DNA of 64,000 bases from Betaproteobacteria bacterium (GTDB taxonomy: Bacteria; Pseudomonadota; Gammaproteobacteria; Burkholderiales; Burkholderiaceae_C): contig JABCYW010000013.1 in the NCBI GenBank assembly GCA_013289985.1, positions 1 through 64,000 of the forward strand, written 5' to 3'. The notes under the pieces are model-generated. The model did not search any database, was not told where the DNA came from, and worked only from the letters and a program-made list of their open reading frames with translations. This document shows, in pieces, positions 18,692-28,100 of the stretch (its first letter is position 1; every line of letters starts with the position of its first letter). A program made the position numbers and the translations under genes.

Positions 18692-19459
18692 TCAGCCGAG
18701 ATGCCTGCCGCCGTCAACGACGAAGATGCTTCCGGTCGCGTAGCGCAGGGTCGTGGCACACGCGGCAATCGCTGCCGCGACGTCGTCGGCCACGCCGACG
18801 CGCTTGAGCGGCAGGGTCGCCCCCACGCGCTCGTTGAAGCTGGCGTCGCGTCCGCTCACGAACGGGGTGTCGACCACGCCGGGCGAGACGGCGACGACGC
18901 GGATGTCCGGCCCCAGCGTCTTCGCCAGCGCCTTGGTCATCGCGTCCACGCCGGCCTTGGCCGCGGCATAGGCGAGGTTGCTCCCGAGGCCGGTGAAAGC
19001 CGCGATGGACGAGACGTTCACGATCAGGCCGTTTCCGGACGCCCGCAACTGCGGCGCGAAGGCCCGGATGGCTGCGAACGACCCGCGCCAGGAGACCGCG
19101 AAGATGCTGTCGATCAGGTCGTCGGTCAGGCCGTCCAGGTCCGCGGCAGGCACCGGCTTCGTGAAGCCGGCGCCGTTGACGAGGATGGAGGCGCCGCCGG
19201 CTCGTTCTTGCACGGCGGCGGCCGCGGCTTCCAGGCTGGCACTGTCCGTGACCGACGCGGCGACGGCGAAGTGACCCTCGCCCGGGAGCTGTTCCAGCAG
19301 TTGCGCCGCATCGGCTGCGCTGCGCTGGAGGACGACGACGCGCGCGCCCAGGCGCGCCAGTCGATGGGCCGTCGCCGCGCCGATGGCGCCGGCGCCGCCG
19401 GTGATCACCGCGACCTGGCCGTCCAGGCGTTCGAGGGGGGCGTAGGTGCGATCTTGCAT
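18692..19459 (-). CDS. short-chain dehydrogenase/reductase
   Basis: This 255-residue classical SDR has the cofactor motif TGGAGAIG (residues 20-27), NGAG, the catalytic serine in NVSSIAAF and the YAAAK tyrosine-lysine pair, with PGVVDTPF and the C-terminal TGSIFVVDGG. The start at 19459 follows AGGAG by seven bases; an upstream ATG five codons away has a poorer site. It lies 11 bp from both flanking operon genes. Substrate unknown; oxidation or reduction of a hydroxy/keto intermediate of the same pathway is likely. Confidence 0.87.
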   Translation of the reverse strand: MQDRTYAPLERLDGQVAVITGGAGAIGAATAHRLARLGARVVVLQRSAADAAQLLEQLPGEGHFAVAASVTDSASLEAAAAAVQERAGGASILVNGAGFTKPVPAADLDGLTDDLIDSIFAVSWRGSFAAIRAFAPQLRASGNGLIVNVSSIAAFTGLGSNLAYAAAKAGVDAMTKALAKTLGPDIRVVAVSPGVVDTPFVSGRDASFNERVGATLPLKRVGVADDVAAAIAACATTLRYATGSIFVVDGGRHLG

Positions 19460-19470
19460 GGTTGAACTCC

Positions 19471-20352
19471 TCATGGCAGCGGGCAATGCGGCAGGACGGT
19501 GGGCCCGCGCTCGAGCCTGAGGTCCACGTGCAGGCGGAATCCGCCTTCGCCGTCGGGCTCGAACTTGCGCAGCAGGGAGCCCACGGCGCCGAAGACGACG
19601 TCGTCGAACGCGTGCGGGTCCTCGGCGTCGAAGAACTGCGTGGCGAGCGCCTTGAAGCCGTCGGCGGCGACGATGAAATGCAGGTGCGCCGGCCGCATCG
19701 TGTGGCGGCCCTGCGCGGCGAGAAGCTCGCCACATGGCCCGTCGGTGGGCACCGGATACCCGGCGGGCCGAACGCTGACGAACGAGAAGCGCCCGTCGGC
19801 ATCGGTCTCGAATCGACCGCGCAGGTTCATGTTCTCCTGTTCCGGGTCCTGGTTCTCGTACAGCCCTGCTGGCGAGGCCTGCCACGTCTCCACCCGCGCT
19901 CCGGCAATGGCGTGCCCCTCCAGGTCGGTGACGCGCCCCGTGACCAGCAGGCGGGGGCCGGGGGTCGATCCCGACGAGATGGTCGACCCGGATTCGCGCA
20001 GCGGCTGGTTGGCGCGCCAGAACGGACCGACGAGCGCGGGCTCGGTGCCGCCGGCGGCGACGGCGTCGCGTGCGCTGCGCAGCTGCACCAGGGTTGCCAG
20101 CCCCAGGATGTCGGCCAGCAGGATGCCTTCATGCTTTCGCGGCCCGGTGGCCTGGCCCACGGCCACGAGGAAGTCCAGGCCCAGCTGCAGCTCCTGCGGG
20201 GCGAGGTCCACTTCCAGGGCGAACGCGTGGAGATGCCGGACGGCTGCGGCCATGACCTCCTTGAGTCGAGGGTTGCCGGTTCCCGCGTTGGCGCGAAGAA
20301 CCGCGGCGAGCAGTTCCTGCGGGTCCGACGGCGAAAGGGCTCTGTCCGACAT
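19471..20352 (-). CDS. intradiol ring-cleavage dioxygenase (hydroxyquinol/catechol 1,2-dioxygenase type)
   Basis: This 293-residue enzyme has the N-terminal alpha-helical dioxygenase domain (ILLADILGLATLV) and the catalytic beta-sandwich. The Fe(III) ligands are visible as Tyr165 (GLYENQD), Tyr199 (AGYPVPTDGP), His223 and His225 (RPAHLHFIV). The overall form is closest to hydroxyquinol or catechol 1,2-dioxygenases, not protocatechuate 3,4-dioxygenase subunits. AAGGAGA precedes the ATG at 20352. It is the first gene of the minus-strand operon, and the palindromic operator at 20414-20427 lies 62 bases upstream. Ring substrate is not determinable by eye. Confidence 0.88.
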   Translation of the reverse strand: MSDRALSPSDPQELLAAVLRANAGTGNPRLKEVMAAAVRHLHAFALEVDLAPQELQLGLDFLVAVGQATGPRKHEGILLADILGLATLVQLRSARDAVAAGGTEPALVGPFWRANQPLRESGSTISSGSTPGPRLLVTGRVTDLEGHAIAGARVETWQASPAGLYENQDPEQENMNLRGRFETDADGRFSFVSVRPAGYPVPTDGPCGELLAAQGRHTMRPAHLHFIVAADGFKALATQFFDAEDPHAFDDVVFGAVGSLLRKFEPDGEGGFRLHVDLRLERGPTVLPHCPLP

Positions 20353-20413
20353 CACGTGTCTCCTTCTCTCGGCGGCGGCAACGGCGCCGAAGGCAATAGG
20401 TAGGGCAATAAAG

Positions 20414-20427
20414 GGCAATCGATTGCC
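20414..20427. promoter_or_regulatory. LacI-family operator upstream of the intradiol operon
   Basis: Perfect palindrome GGCAATCGATTGCC in the 206-bp divergent region between the dioxygenase and the LacI gene; identical to the site upstream of dctA. Confidence 0.82.
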
Positions 20428-20532
20428 TTCAGGCTAAGGCAGTTGTACGCCTGCGTCAAATCGCGGTGATCTCGTGCGGCGGGGCTTGTCTGGAACCCAG
20501 TTGCGCGTTCCGGATGGATCGGGCAAAATGAA

Positions 20533-20546
20533 GGCAATCGTTTGCC
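20533..20546. promoter_or_regulatory. LacI-family autoregulatory operator
   Basis: GGCAATCGTTTGCC, one base off the perfect palindrome found twice nearby. It ends 12 bases before the LacI-gene ATG, so repressor bound here should block its own transcription. Confidence 0.78.
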
Positions 20547-20558
20547 TAGAATTCCAAG

Positions 20559-21584
20559 ATGCCCGCTCTCGCTCCCCAGGTCACGATCGACGACATCGCC
20601 CGAGCCGCGGGAGTGCATCCAGGCACGGTCTCGAGGGCGCTGCGAGGGGTCACCGGCAAGGTATCGCCAGAGAAGCGCGCCGAAATCGAGCGCATCGCCA
20701 ACGAGTTGGGCTATCAGCCGAACGTTCTCGCCGCATCCCTGCGAACCAGGCAGACGAACATGGCGGCCATCGTCGTCCCCGACCTGGCCAATCCGCTGTT
20801 CGGACCGATAGTTCAAGGCCTGGAGAACGCGCTGCGCGACCAGCAGATGCTCTGCCTCGTGGTCCAGACGCCTGCCGATCCGTCAAAGCGACGCGAGCTG
20901 GTGGTCGCGCTCGCGAACCGGCACGTGAGTGGCCTGCTCATCCTCTCGGCCGAGAGCGACGACCCGATGCTGGAGATCGCCAAGCTTCGCAACTTGCCCA
21001 CCGTGCTCGTCAACCGCGGCACCGGCGATCGCCAGTTCTCCAGTGTCGTCAGTGACGACGCCGAGAGCGTGCGACTGGTGCTCGAGCACCTCCACGACCT
21101 GGGACACCGCTCGATCGGTCACGTCGCCGGGCCGGGCACGTCGTCGACCGGGCGGGCACGTCGTGACGCCTTCATCCGGATGACTCGCGACTTGGGGCTG
21201 AAGAACTGTCCGGTCGTGGAGGCTTCGTCCTTCACCCGGCCAGCGGGCCGGGAGGCCGCGGGCAAGCTGCTGAAGGGCTCCAGGCGGCCCAGCGCGGTCT
21301 TTGCGGCGAACGACCTGATCGCCTTGGGCGTGCTCGACCAGGCGAGGGCAATGGGCCTCTCGGTGCCGCGCGACTTGTCCCTTGTCGGACACAACGACAT
21401 GCCGCTCGTCGACCTCATCGACCCGCCGTTGACGACGGTACGCGTCGCCGTGGACCAGATGAGCGCGCAGGCGGCCGCGCTCTTTCTCGAACACGTGTCA
21501 CGACCGAACCAGGCGCCGTCCACGAGAGTGCTGATGCCTGAGCTCATTGTTCGTGCGTCGACGGCTGCTCGATCCGTCGGCTGA
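20559..21584 (+). CDS. LacI-family transcriptional repressor of the intradiol operon and dctA
   Basis: This 341-residue protein has the LacI helix-turn-helix and hinge at residues 8-60 (TIDDIARAAGVHPGTVSRAL, YQPNVLAASLRTRQT) and a periplasmic-binding-protein-like effector domain (MAAIVVPDLANPLFGPIVQGLE, FAANDLIALGVLDQA, LSLVGHNDMP). It is divergent from the five-gene catabolic operon. Palindromes at 20414, 20533 and 16354 are its predicted operators, from which autoregulation and control of dctA follow. The effector is presumably an aromatic ring-cleavage product or acid. The stop overlaps closely with the next gene: a sensor kinase ATG begins two bases after the TGA. Confidence 0.92.
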   Translation: MPALAPQVTIDDIARAAGVHPGTVSRALRGVTGKVSPEKRAEIERIANELGYQPNVLAASLRTRQTNMAAIVVPDLANPLFGPIVQGLENALRDQQMLCLVVQTPADPSKRRELVVALANRHVSGLLILSAESDDPMLEIAKLRNLPTVLVNRGTGDRQFSSVVSDDAESVRLVLEHLHDLGHRSIGHVAGPGTSSTGRARRDAFIRMTRDLGLKNCPVVEASSFTRPAGREAAGKLLKGSRRPSAVFAANDLIALGVLDQARAMGLSVPRDLSLVGHNDMPLVDLIDPPLTTVRVAVDQMSAQAAALFLEHVSRPNQAPSTRVLMPELIVRASTAARSVG

Positions 21585-21585
21585 C

Positions 21586-24500
21586 ATGGGCTCGCAACCC
21601 AACAGGGCAGTGGCGGCTGGCTCGCTTCTCCCGGTGGTGCTCATTCGGGCGTGTCTCCTTGCTGCTTGTCTTGTCGCGGCCTCGATGGCGACGGCCGCGA
21701 CGGCGCCTGTGGCGACTGCGCCACCGAGCGCCAAGCCGCTGTCGGGCTTCACCTACAACGCATGGAGTCCGCAGGACGGCGCGCCCGGCGACGTCTGGGC
21801 GTTGGCGTCGGGGCTTGACGGCACCCTGTGGCTGGGTTCGGGGCAGGGCCTGGTCCGTTTCGATGGTGTCCGGTTCGAGCGCTATCGAACCAGGCAAGGA
21901 ACCCGCTTGCCGGCATTGAACATCAACTCGCTCGCGGTCATGCCCGGCGGCGAGATCTGGCTGGGGGCCCACGAGGGCGGCGCGGTCCGTCTACGCGACG
22001 GCGTGGTCACGCGCTATGGTGTGGAGGACGGCGTTCCCGGCGGGACAATCCTGCGCTTCGCGTCAGCCTCGGGGGCGCTATGGGCCGCGACGGCTGGCGG
22101 ACTGGCCCGCTTCGACGAGCGGCGCTGGAGTCGTATCGGATCCGATTGGGGCTTTCCGCAGACCGCCACCTACTACGCGTTTGCCGACCGCGGTGGCGTT
22201 CTCTGGGCGTCCACGGCTGAAGGCCTGTACTACTTGCTGCCCGGTGAGCGTCGATTCCGCGACGCCGGCGTACGGGTCGCCCCCTACGCCATCCTTGCGC
22301 AGGACCGCGCGGGGCGGATATGGCTGTCTGACGGGATGTGCGGTACGCGGCCGTTGCCTGAACTCCTCAAGGGCGAAGCGCCAGTTGCCTGCGAGGGCCA
22401 CGGCAGCGTGCAGCATCGCGCCTGGCAGATGCTGTTTGCCTCCGACGGCAGCCTCTGGCTGACCGAACTGGGCCGGGGCGTGGCACGGGTGCCCCATCCA
22501 GAACAAGTAGCCGTGGGCCGGTCAGTCGACGCGAGCACGGGATTGGAACTGTTCACCCACGAAGACGGGCTCGCCTCGGCGGTCACCGTTCCCTTGCTTC
22601 AGGGCGCCGATGGAGAGGTCTGGGTGGGCACCAACCTGGGACTGTCGAGCTTTCGACGCCGGCGCCTCCAGGAAGTGCCGGGCCTGGCTTCTTCTCCCTT
22701 GGGCGGCTTCGCAGTCGTCCGCGACGGATCGGGCGTGCTGGTGTCGAACCAGGATCACGTGCAGGAGCTGGATCCACCGCGACCACCGCTCGCCGTGCTT
22801 CCGGCGAAGCTTTTCTTCGACCCGCAAGCCGCCGTGCGCGCCGCCGACGGCGCCCTCTGGTACGTCGAGCACGACCTGCTGTGGCGGGTTCACAACGGCA
22901 AGCGCAGCAGATGGCAGCTCCCCGCGCAGGGCTTGTGGACGAACGCCGCGGACGCAATTGCGCCGGACGACAAGGACGGCGTCTGGCTGTCTGTGCACGA
23001 CAGCGGCGTCTTTCACGCCCGGCCTGGGGGTCTGACCCGGGAGAATCGAGTGGAGCCTGAGGGCGGCTGGCCGTCGGCGATCATGGCCAGCCACGACGGC
23101 GATGTCTGGTTCGGTTTCGACGGAGAGCTGCTCGGTCTTGCAGCCGACGGCAAGCGGTCGCGCTATGGCGGATCGGACGGTCTCGCGGTTGGTCGGGTGA
23201 CCGCGATGTTGATGAGTCGACACGGACTGGTCGTCGCGGGGCAGGACGGTGTGGCACTGCTGCGCGACGGTCATTTCGTCACCATCGCGGCGCAGCGCGA
23301 CGATGTATTCGGATATGTCTCCGGCATCGTCGAATCGGACTCGGGCGATCTCTGGCTGAACGGCGGACGCGGCGTCGTCCAGATCGCCGCAAGCGATGTG
23401 ACGCGCGTCTTCACCCAAGGCGCTCCACTGAACTACCGACTGCTCGACGCGCTGGACGGCCTGCCCGGCATCGCGTTGCAGGATCGTGCGATGCCAACGG
23501 CATTGCGAGATGCACGCGGACGGCTCTGGTTTGCTGCAAACCAGGGCGTGGCATGGCTGGATCCCTCCGAGACTTCGAAGAGTGCGCGTCATCCGCCGGT
23601 CGAGATCTACGAAGTACGCGCGGGCGAAGAGGGCTTCGAGCCAGTTCCGGGATTGACGCTGCCGAAGGGCGTTCGCACCGTGACTTTGCGCTACGGCGCG
23701 CTGACCCTGGACAGGGCCGCGAAGATTCGCTTCCGCTGCCGGCTGGAAGAGGTCGATGAGGAATGGCGCGAGGTCGGTTACCAGCGGGAGGTGAACTACG
23801 CCAACCTCGCCCCCGGCAGCTACCACTTCAGGGTACGGGCAGCCAACGCGGACGGGTCGTGGAGCGACAGCGGCACGTCCATCGCCTTTTCCATCCCCCC
23901 GACGCTTGTGCAGACGCGGGCATTCTTCTGGACCTGCGTCGTGCTGCTATGCGTGCTCGCCTTGCTGGCTCACCGCTTGCGCATGCGGGTGCTGTCGAAT
24001 CGCCTGCAGTTGCGCCTGGAGGAGCGCCACGCCGAACGCGAGCGCATCGCCCGTGACCTTCATGACACGCTGCTCCAGGGATTCCAAGGGCTCGTGCTGA
24101 CCTTCCATCTGTGCGCCATACGTCTCGAGGAGGGGGCGCTCCGACGGCAGCTGGCGCAGGCCCTGGACAGCGCCGAGGCCGCACTGGTCGAAGGGCGGGA
24201 GCGTGTGCACCTGCTGCGTCGCGTGGCGGGTCGCGGCGCATCCATCGCCGTGCTGCTCGCCGAGCTCGGGCGCGAGATCATCAAGCCGCCGACCGAGTTC
24301 CGGATCGTCGTTACCGGCGAGGAGCGCGCGCTCTGCGATGCCGTGATCGACGAACTGCAACTGATCGCTCGCGAGGCGCTGGCCAATGCGCAGAGGCACG
24401 CGCGGGCTCGCCTCGTCGAGATCAAGCTGGACTTTGGCCTGGACGCCTTGCGCCTGAGCGTTCGCGACGACGGCACCGGCATGGAAAGCCTGATTCGCGA

Positions 24501-24705
24501 GCGGATGGGGCGCGATGGGCGGCTCGGCCTGCGCGGCATGTCCGAGCGGGCCAGCCAGCTCGGCGGCACCGTGAACATCCATCCGTGGGCAGGCTGCGGA
24601 ACGGAAGTGTCCTTGCACGTGCCCGCAGCCAGCGCTTACGGCCGGCCCTCGGCGGAGCGGTCGTCGTCAGGTTGGCGCCGGTGGTGGCGCAGGTGGGCGG
24701 GCTGA
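21586..24705 (+). CDS. Reg_prop/Y_Y_Y hybrid-type sensor histidine kinase (NarL-class)
   Basis: This 1039-residue membrane kinase has an export signal, a large periplasmic beta-propeller of two-component-regulator repeats (WLGSGQGLVRFDG, WLGAHEGGAVRLRDG, WVGTNLGLSSF, and more), a Y_Y_Y domain (FRCRLEEVDEEWREVG, NYANLAPGSYHFRVRAAN), one membrane helix near residue 780 and a HisKA_3 domain with His826 in RIARDLHDTLLQGFQG. A HATPase_c domain follows (DDGTGMESL, GLRGMSERA). It begins one base after the LacI gene stop and no response regulator is adjacent, so it is an orphan. Its last ten residues (WRRWWRRWAG) are encoded by a 38-bp repeat that recurs at 28748. It may sense the operon's aromatic substrate, which is inference. 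Confidence 0.88.
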   Translation: MGSQPNRAVAAGSLLPVVLIRACLLAACLVAASMATAATAPVATAPPSAKPLSGFTYNAWSPQDGAPGDVWALASGLDGTLWLGSGQGLVRFDGVRFERYRTRQGTRLPALNINSLAVMPGGEIWLGAHEGGAVRLRDGVVTRYGVEDGVPGGTILRFASASGALWAATAGGLARFDERRWSRIGSDWGFPQTATYYAFADRGGVLWASTAEGLYYLLPGERRFRDAGVRVAPYAILAQDRAGRIWLSDGMCGTRPLPELLKGEAPVACEGHGSVQHRAWQMLFASDGSLWLTELGRGVARVPHPEQVAVGRSVDASTGLELFTHEDGLASAVTVPLLQGADGEVWVGTNLGLSSFRRRRLQEVPGLASSPLGGFAVVRDGSGVLVSNQDHVQELDPPRPPLAVLPAKLFFDPQAAVRAADGALWYVEHDLLWRVHNGKRSRWQLPAQGLWTNAADAIAPDDKDGVWLSVHDSGVFHARPGGLTRENRVEPEGGWPSAIMASHDGDVWFGFDGELLGLAADGKRSRYGGSDGLAVGRVTAMLMSRHGLVVAGQDGVALLRDGHFVTIAAQRDDVFGYVSGIVESDSGDLWLNGGRGVVQIAASDVTRVFTQGAPLNYRLLDALDGLPGIALQDRAMPTALRDARGRLWFAANQGVAWLDPSETSKSARHPPVEIYEVRAGEEGFEPVPGLTLPKGVRTVTLRYGALTLDRAAKIRFRCRLEEVDEEWREVGYQREVNYANLAPGSYHFRVRAANADGSWSDSGTSIAFSIPPTLVQTRAFFWTCVVLLCVLALLAHRLRMRVLSNRLQLRLEERHAERERIARDLHDTLLQGFQGLVLTFHLCAIRLEEGALRRQLAQALDSAEAALVEGRERVHLLRRVAGRGASIAVLLAELGREIIKPPTEFRIVVTGEERALCDAVIDELQLIAREALANAQRHARARLVEIKLDFGLDALRLSVRDDGTGMESLIRERMGRDGRLGLRGMSERASQLGGTVNIHPWAGCGTEVSLHVPAASAYGRPSAERSSSGWRRWWRRWAG

Positions 24706-24713
24706 GGCCTTGT
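24676..24713 (+). repeat. 38-bp direct repeat, left copy
   Basis: Identical over 38 bases to 28748-28785, same orientation. It overlaps the last codons and stop of the sensor kinase gene. The two copies bracket the marR remnant and the lectin-cytochrome gene. Confidence 0.85.
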
Positions 24714-24717
24714 TGAC

Positions 24718-24962
24718 GTCCGTCGACAAGGCTTCGGCAATTGCACTTGCCTTGGTGGGCCCGAACGCATAGAGCCATTGCAGGATTTGAAATCCGCCGT
24801 CCGATATCCCTGGATGCAGATTGTCTCCAGCGTCCTGCGCGACGACACGCGCAGCCGTCTCAGTTTGCTCAGCTCAGCCCCCAGATCGAGCAGCGGCACC
24901 CGGCGCCCGCTCATTTTGGCGCACTCCCCTTCAACTCCCTCACCATTCTTGCGCCGAACCGT
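24718..24962 (-). pseudogene. marR-family regulator remnant
   Basis: This stretch is closely similar to the first half of the intact marR gene at 52200-52685. It reads VRRKNGEGVEGE and then RRVPLLDLGAELSKL, but the start codon is ACG, a one-base deletion just after ELSKL shifts the frame, and homology stops at 24718 before the winged-helix region. The break falls five bases from the 38-bp repeat. It is a truncated, frameshifted duplicate and should make no functional repressor. Confidence 0.8.
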
Positions 24963-25136
24963 CGCAGCCCGTCGGTCCCGCTGCGAGATGCCGCCATATA
25001 CAACTTACGATATAGACGGTACTAGATCCTAGTTTGAATTGACGTTTGCCATTTTCGCCATAGGCTCAGCGCGATGCTATTGGTGTCGGCGCGGACATAT
25101 TTGGTGCGCTGATTTGTCGATCACGGGATAGGAAAT
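24963..25136. promoter_or_regulatory. A+T-rich promoter region of the lectin-cytochrome gene
   Basis: The interval between the marR remnant and the next gene is markedly A+T-rich for this genome. It contains the perfect palindrome ACTAG-ATC-CTAGT at 25021-25033. CTAG is rare in GC-rich bacterial DNA, so this may be a regulator site. No protein gene is credible here. Confidence 0.4.
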
Positions 25137-28100
25137 ATGGCCATCTTCAGGCAATTCAATTCGCGCGCGAGTTGGTGCATACACCGTTGCCGCGCTGCAG
25201 TCTTGCTGTCCGTCTTTGGCCTAGCTGCGTGTTCGAGCGAAGTCTCGACGACCAAGGAAGGCGCCAAGGCTTCTGCTATGGCCGCCCAACAAGGTGCGGC
25301 CTCTGCCATCGGGAATGGGCGCTATGTCCTGGCGCAGGCGTCCTCGGGTTTGTGTCTAGAGGGCTCTGGCTCCAACACCTCGGGCAGCGTCGTCACTGCG
25401 AATTGCAGCGGATCGACGGCACAGTCCTTCGATGTCAGCGCCAACGCCGACGGCAGCCTCAGGCTGGCGAACGTCGCTACCGGGCTCTCGCTCGATCTGG
25501 CGGCGATGTCGACGGCCGAAGGGGCTTCTATCCAGCTCTGGAGCGCCAACGATACGACTGCCCAACGCTTCAAGCTTCAGAACTCCCAGGGCTATCTCTT
25601 CAGCCTGGTCAACAGCGGCAGCGGCAAGTGCGTTGCAATCCAGGGCAACGCGCTTCAGCAGATGAGCTGCCATACGCAGCCTGAGCAACTGCTACTGGTC
25701 TATCCGCAGAGCACTGTGCCCGGCGCCGCCCGTGGATTGGTGCCTGTCGGTCAATACAGCTTTCGATCAGCCCTGTCCGGCCTGTGCATGGACATCGCCG
25801 GCGGTAGCACGGCGAACGGTGCTCTGGCCGTGCAAAATGCCTGTTCGACGGCCAGCACTCAGCGCTACGAACTCACTCCCGCTGTTGACGGCAGCTACCT
25901 GCTCGAGAACATCGGTAGCGGCAAGCTCCTGGACGTGAGCGGTGCCAAGACCGACAGTGGCGTGCCTATCGACTTGTGGCCCGACGACGCTGGCTCGAAT
26001 CAACATTTCGTTCCTGTACTGTCTGGTGGCGCTGTCCTGTGGAAATCGGTGAACAGCGGAAAATGCATTGACGTTACTGCCCAGAGCCTTGCCGCTGGAG
26101 CCGTCCTCCAGCAATGGGATTGCGGTACGAGCAAGCCAAATCAGCAATGGCAACTGATGGATGACAGTGGCAACGTCGTTGTGCCCACGCCGCCTCCGGT
26201 GGCGTCGGGTGGCGGCAGCGCGGGTGGTGCCGGCGCGGGAGGCGGTAGCGGTGGCGGCACAAGCCCCGGACCTTCGAGCGGCGTGAATGCAGGCCCGACC
26301 AGCGCGCTCGCGCTCCCGCTTGAGCTCCTGGGCGACGGAATGCCCAGCGTTCCGGTCATCGCCACCGCCAATCTCACGCTTGACGCCGCCGGTGCCGGCA
26401 GTGCCACGCAGATATGGTTCAAGTGCCACCGCTGTGGGTTCTTCGGGCCGCCGGAGTTTGAGGCTACCAGTTTGCCGCCGACACGGATCAAGGGCAGCCT
26501 GCGCGTGCTGGGCGGGGTAGCACCGGCCAATGCGGCAGCCATTGCGTGGACAGACATCACCGACGCCACGATGACGCTGGCCGACCCGGAGCGGGTGCAA
26601 GGCGGCCTCAACCGCGGCGGGGCTTATACCGTGCGCATCAGCTTCGCCCTGGACGCGCCGACCAGGGCGCGTCTCGTGGCTGGTGTCAACTTCGTGCAGT
26701 TCCGCTTCAACGGCACGGACGGCGAGTCCAATGGCTATCGGATCGTCGCGCTACAGCTGCGCAACGCCCAGGGCCAGAGCTTGGCGACCAACCCGGTGCA
26801 GATGGCCGACATCGGCGCGGAAAAGATCGCTGGCAAGGTACTGACGCCGGATGCGACTGCCGGTCAGGCATTCTGGTACGCCCAGAATAGCCTGCTCAAA
26901 TCGACGCTGACCGGAAGGCCGATCAAGGCCGCCTGCACATCCTGCCACGCGCCGGACGGCCGCGATCTGCAGTACTTCAACTACTCCAACAATGCCATCG
27001 TGCAGCGTTCCCGATTTCACGGCCTGACCGAGGCCCAGGGCCGGCAGATCGCTGCCTTCCTGCGCTACAGCCAGCAGAACGTGCCTCATGTCGCTCAGGC
27101 TGCGCCGTGGAATCCTCCATATCAGCCGGGCCCTGGCCTGGACAGCAAGCCCATCGCCGAATGGGCGGCCGGCGCTGGCCTGGACGCCGTGCTGGACTCG
27201 CCCGCCGATGCAGTCAAGGCGCTGTTCGGCGCCCCTCGGGACGGCTCGGCCCTGGCACTCACGCAGGCCGACGTGGATCGCGTCATGGACGCCAACGCGA
27301 CGCTCAACGCGCGCGAAGTGTCGATGCCGATCCAGTTTGCGGACTGGAACTCCTACCTGCCGACGATGCACCCAATGGACATTTGGCCGGCTGGCGGCAA
27401 TGCGGCGGGCTCGTTCGAGGGCGGAGCCACCTTTGCCAACGGCCACAGCGACCCGCTGGGCACCGCGAAAAAGATTGCCGCCTGGTTCGATTCGCACCGC
27501 AATCCGAACGGCGTCTATGGGGACTGGAGCCACCTTACACCGGCACAGCGCGACGAAATCCAGAGCATGATCCGGCCCTACGGCTTCGAGGTCTATAGCT
27601 TCCTCGGCGGCGGCCGCGGCAATCACATTGCGTCATCCGGGCAGTATGGTGCTCAGGTCGGCGCGGCCAATCTCCAGAAGCTCGCATCGGCCGGCAACAC
27701 CGCGCGCGAGCCCGCCGCCTTCACCACCAACGCCTTCATCGAGCGATCGGTCGGTGCCATGCTCCAGTGGAACCTGGTGCAGCAGTGGACGTGGGCGCAG
27801 CGCTTCGGCCTCGAAGGCAACCAACAGTGGTTCATCGGCGACTACGACGCCACCACCCAGACCTGGAAGGGGCGCGGTGAGGCCCGAGGTTGGCCATTCA
27901 ACACCGTGAGTGCCTTCTACCTGGCACCGCACATGGTGTACCAGTCCGACCAGGACGCCTCCGGCAAAATTACCCGGCAATGGATCCTGGCCTGGGAGAC
28001 TGCCAATACGGCGGGTTCATACTACCGAACGAACGCTTGGTATCAGGCTCAGGTGACGATCAACCCTGGCGCACAGGGTGACTGGGTCAACTATTCGGTG

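Noticed and set aside
22522-23826. 434-codon minus-strand frame inside the sensor kinase
   Set aside because: No recognisable domain, and composition as expected for the antisense of propeller repeats.
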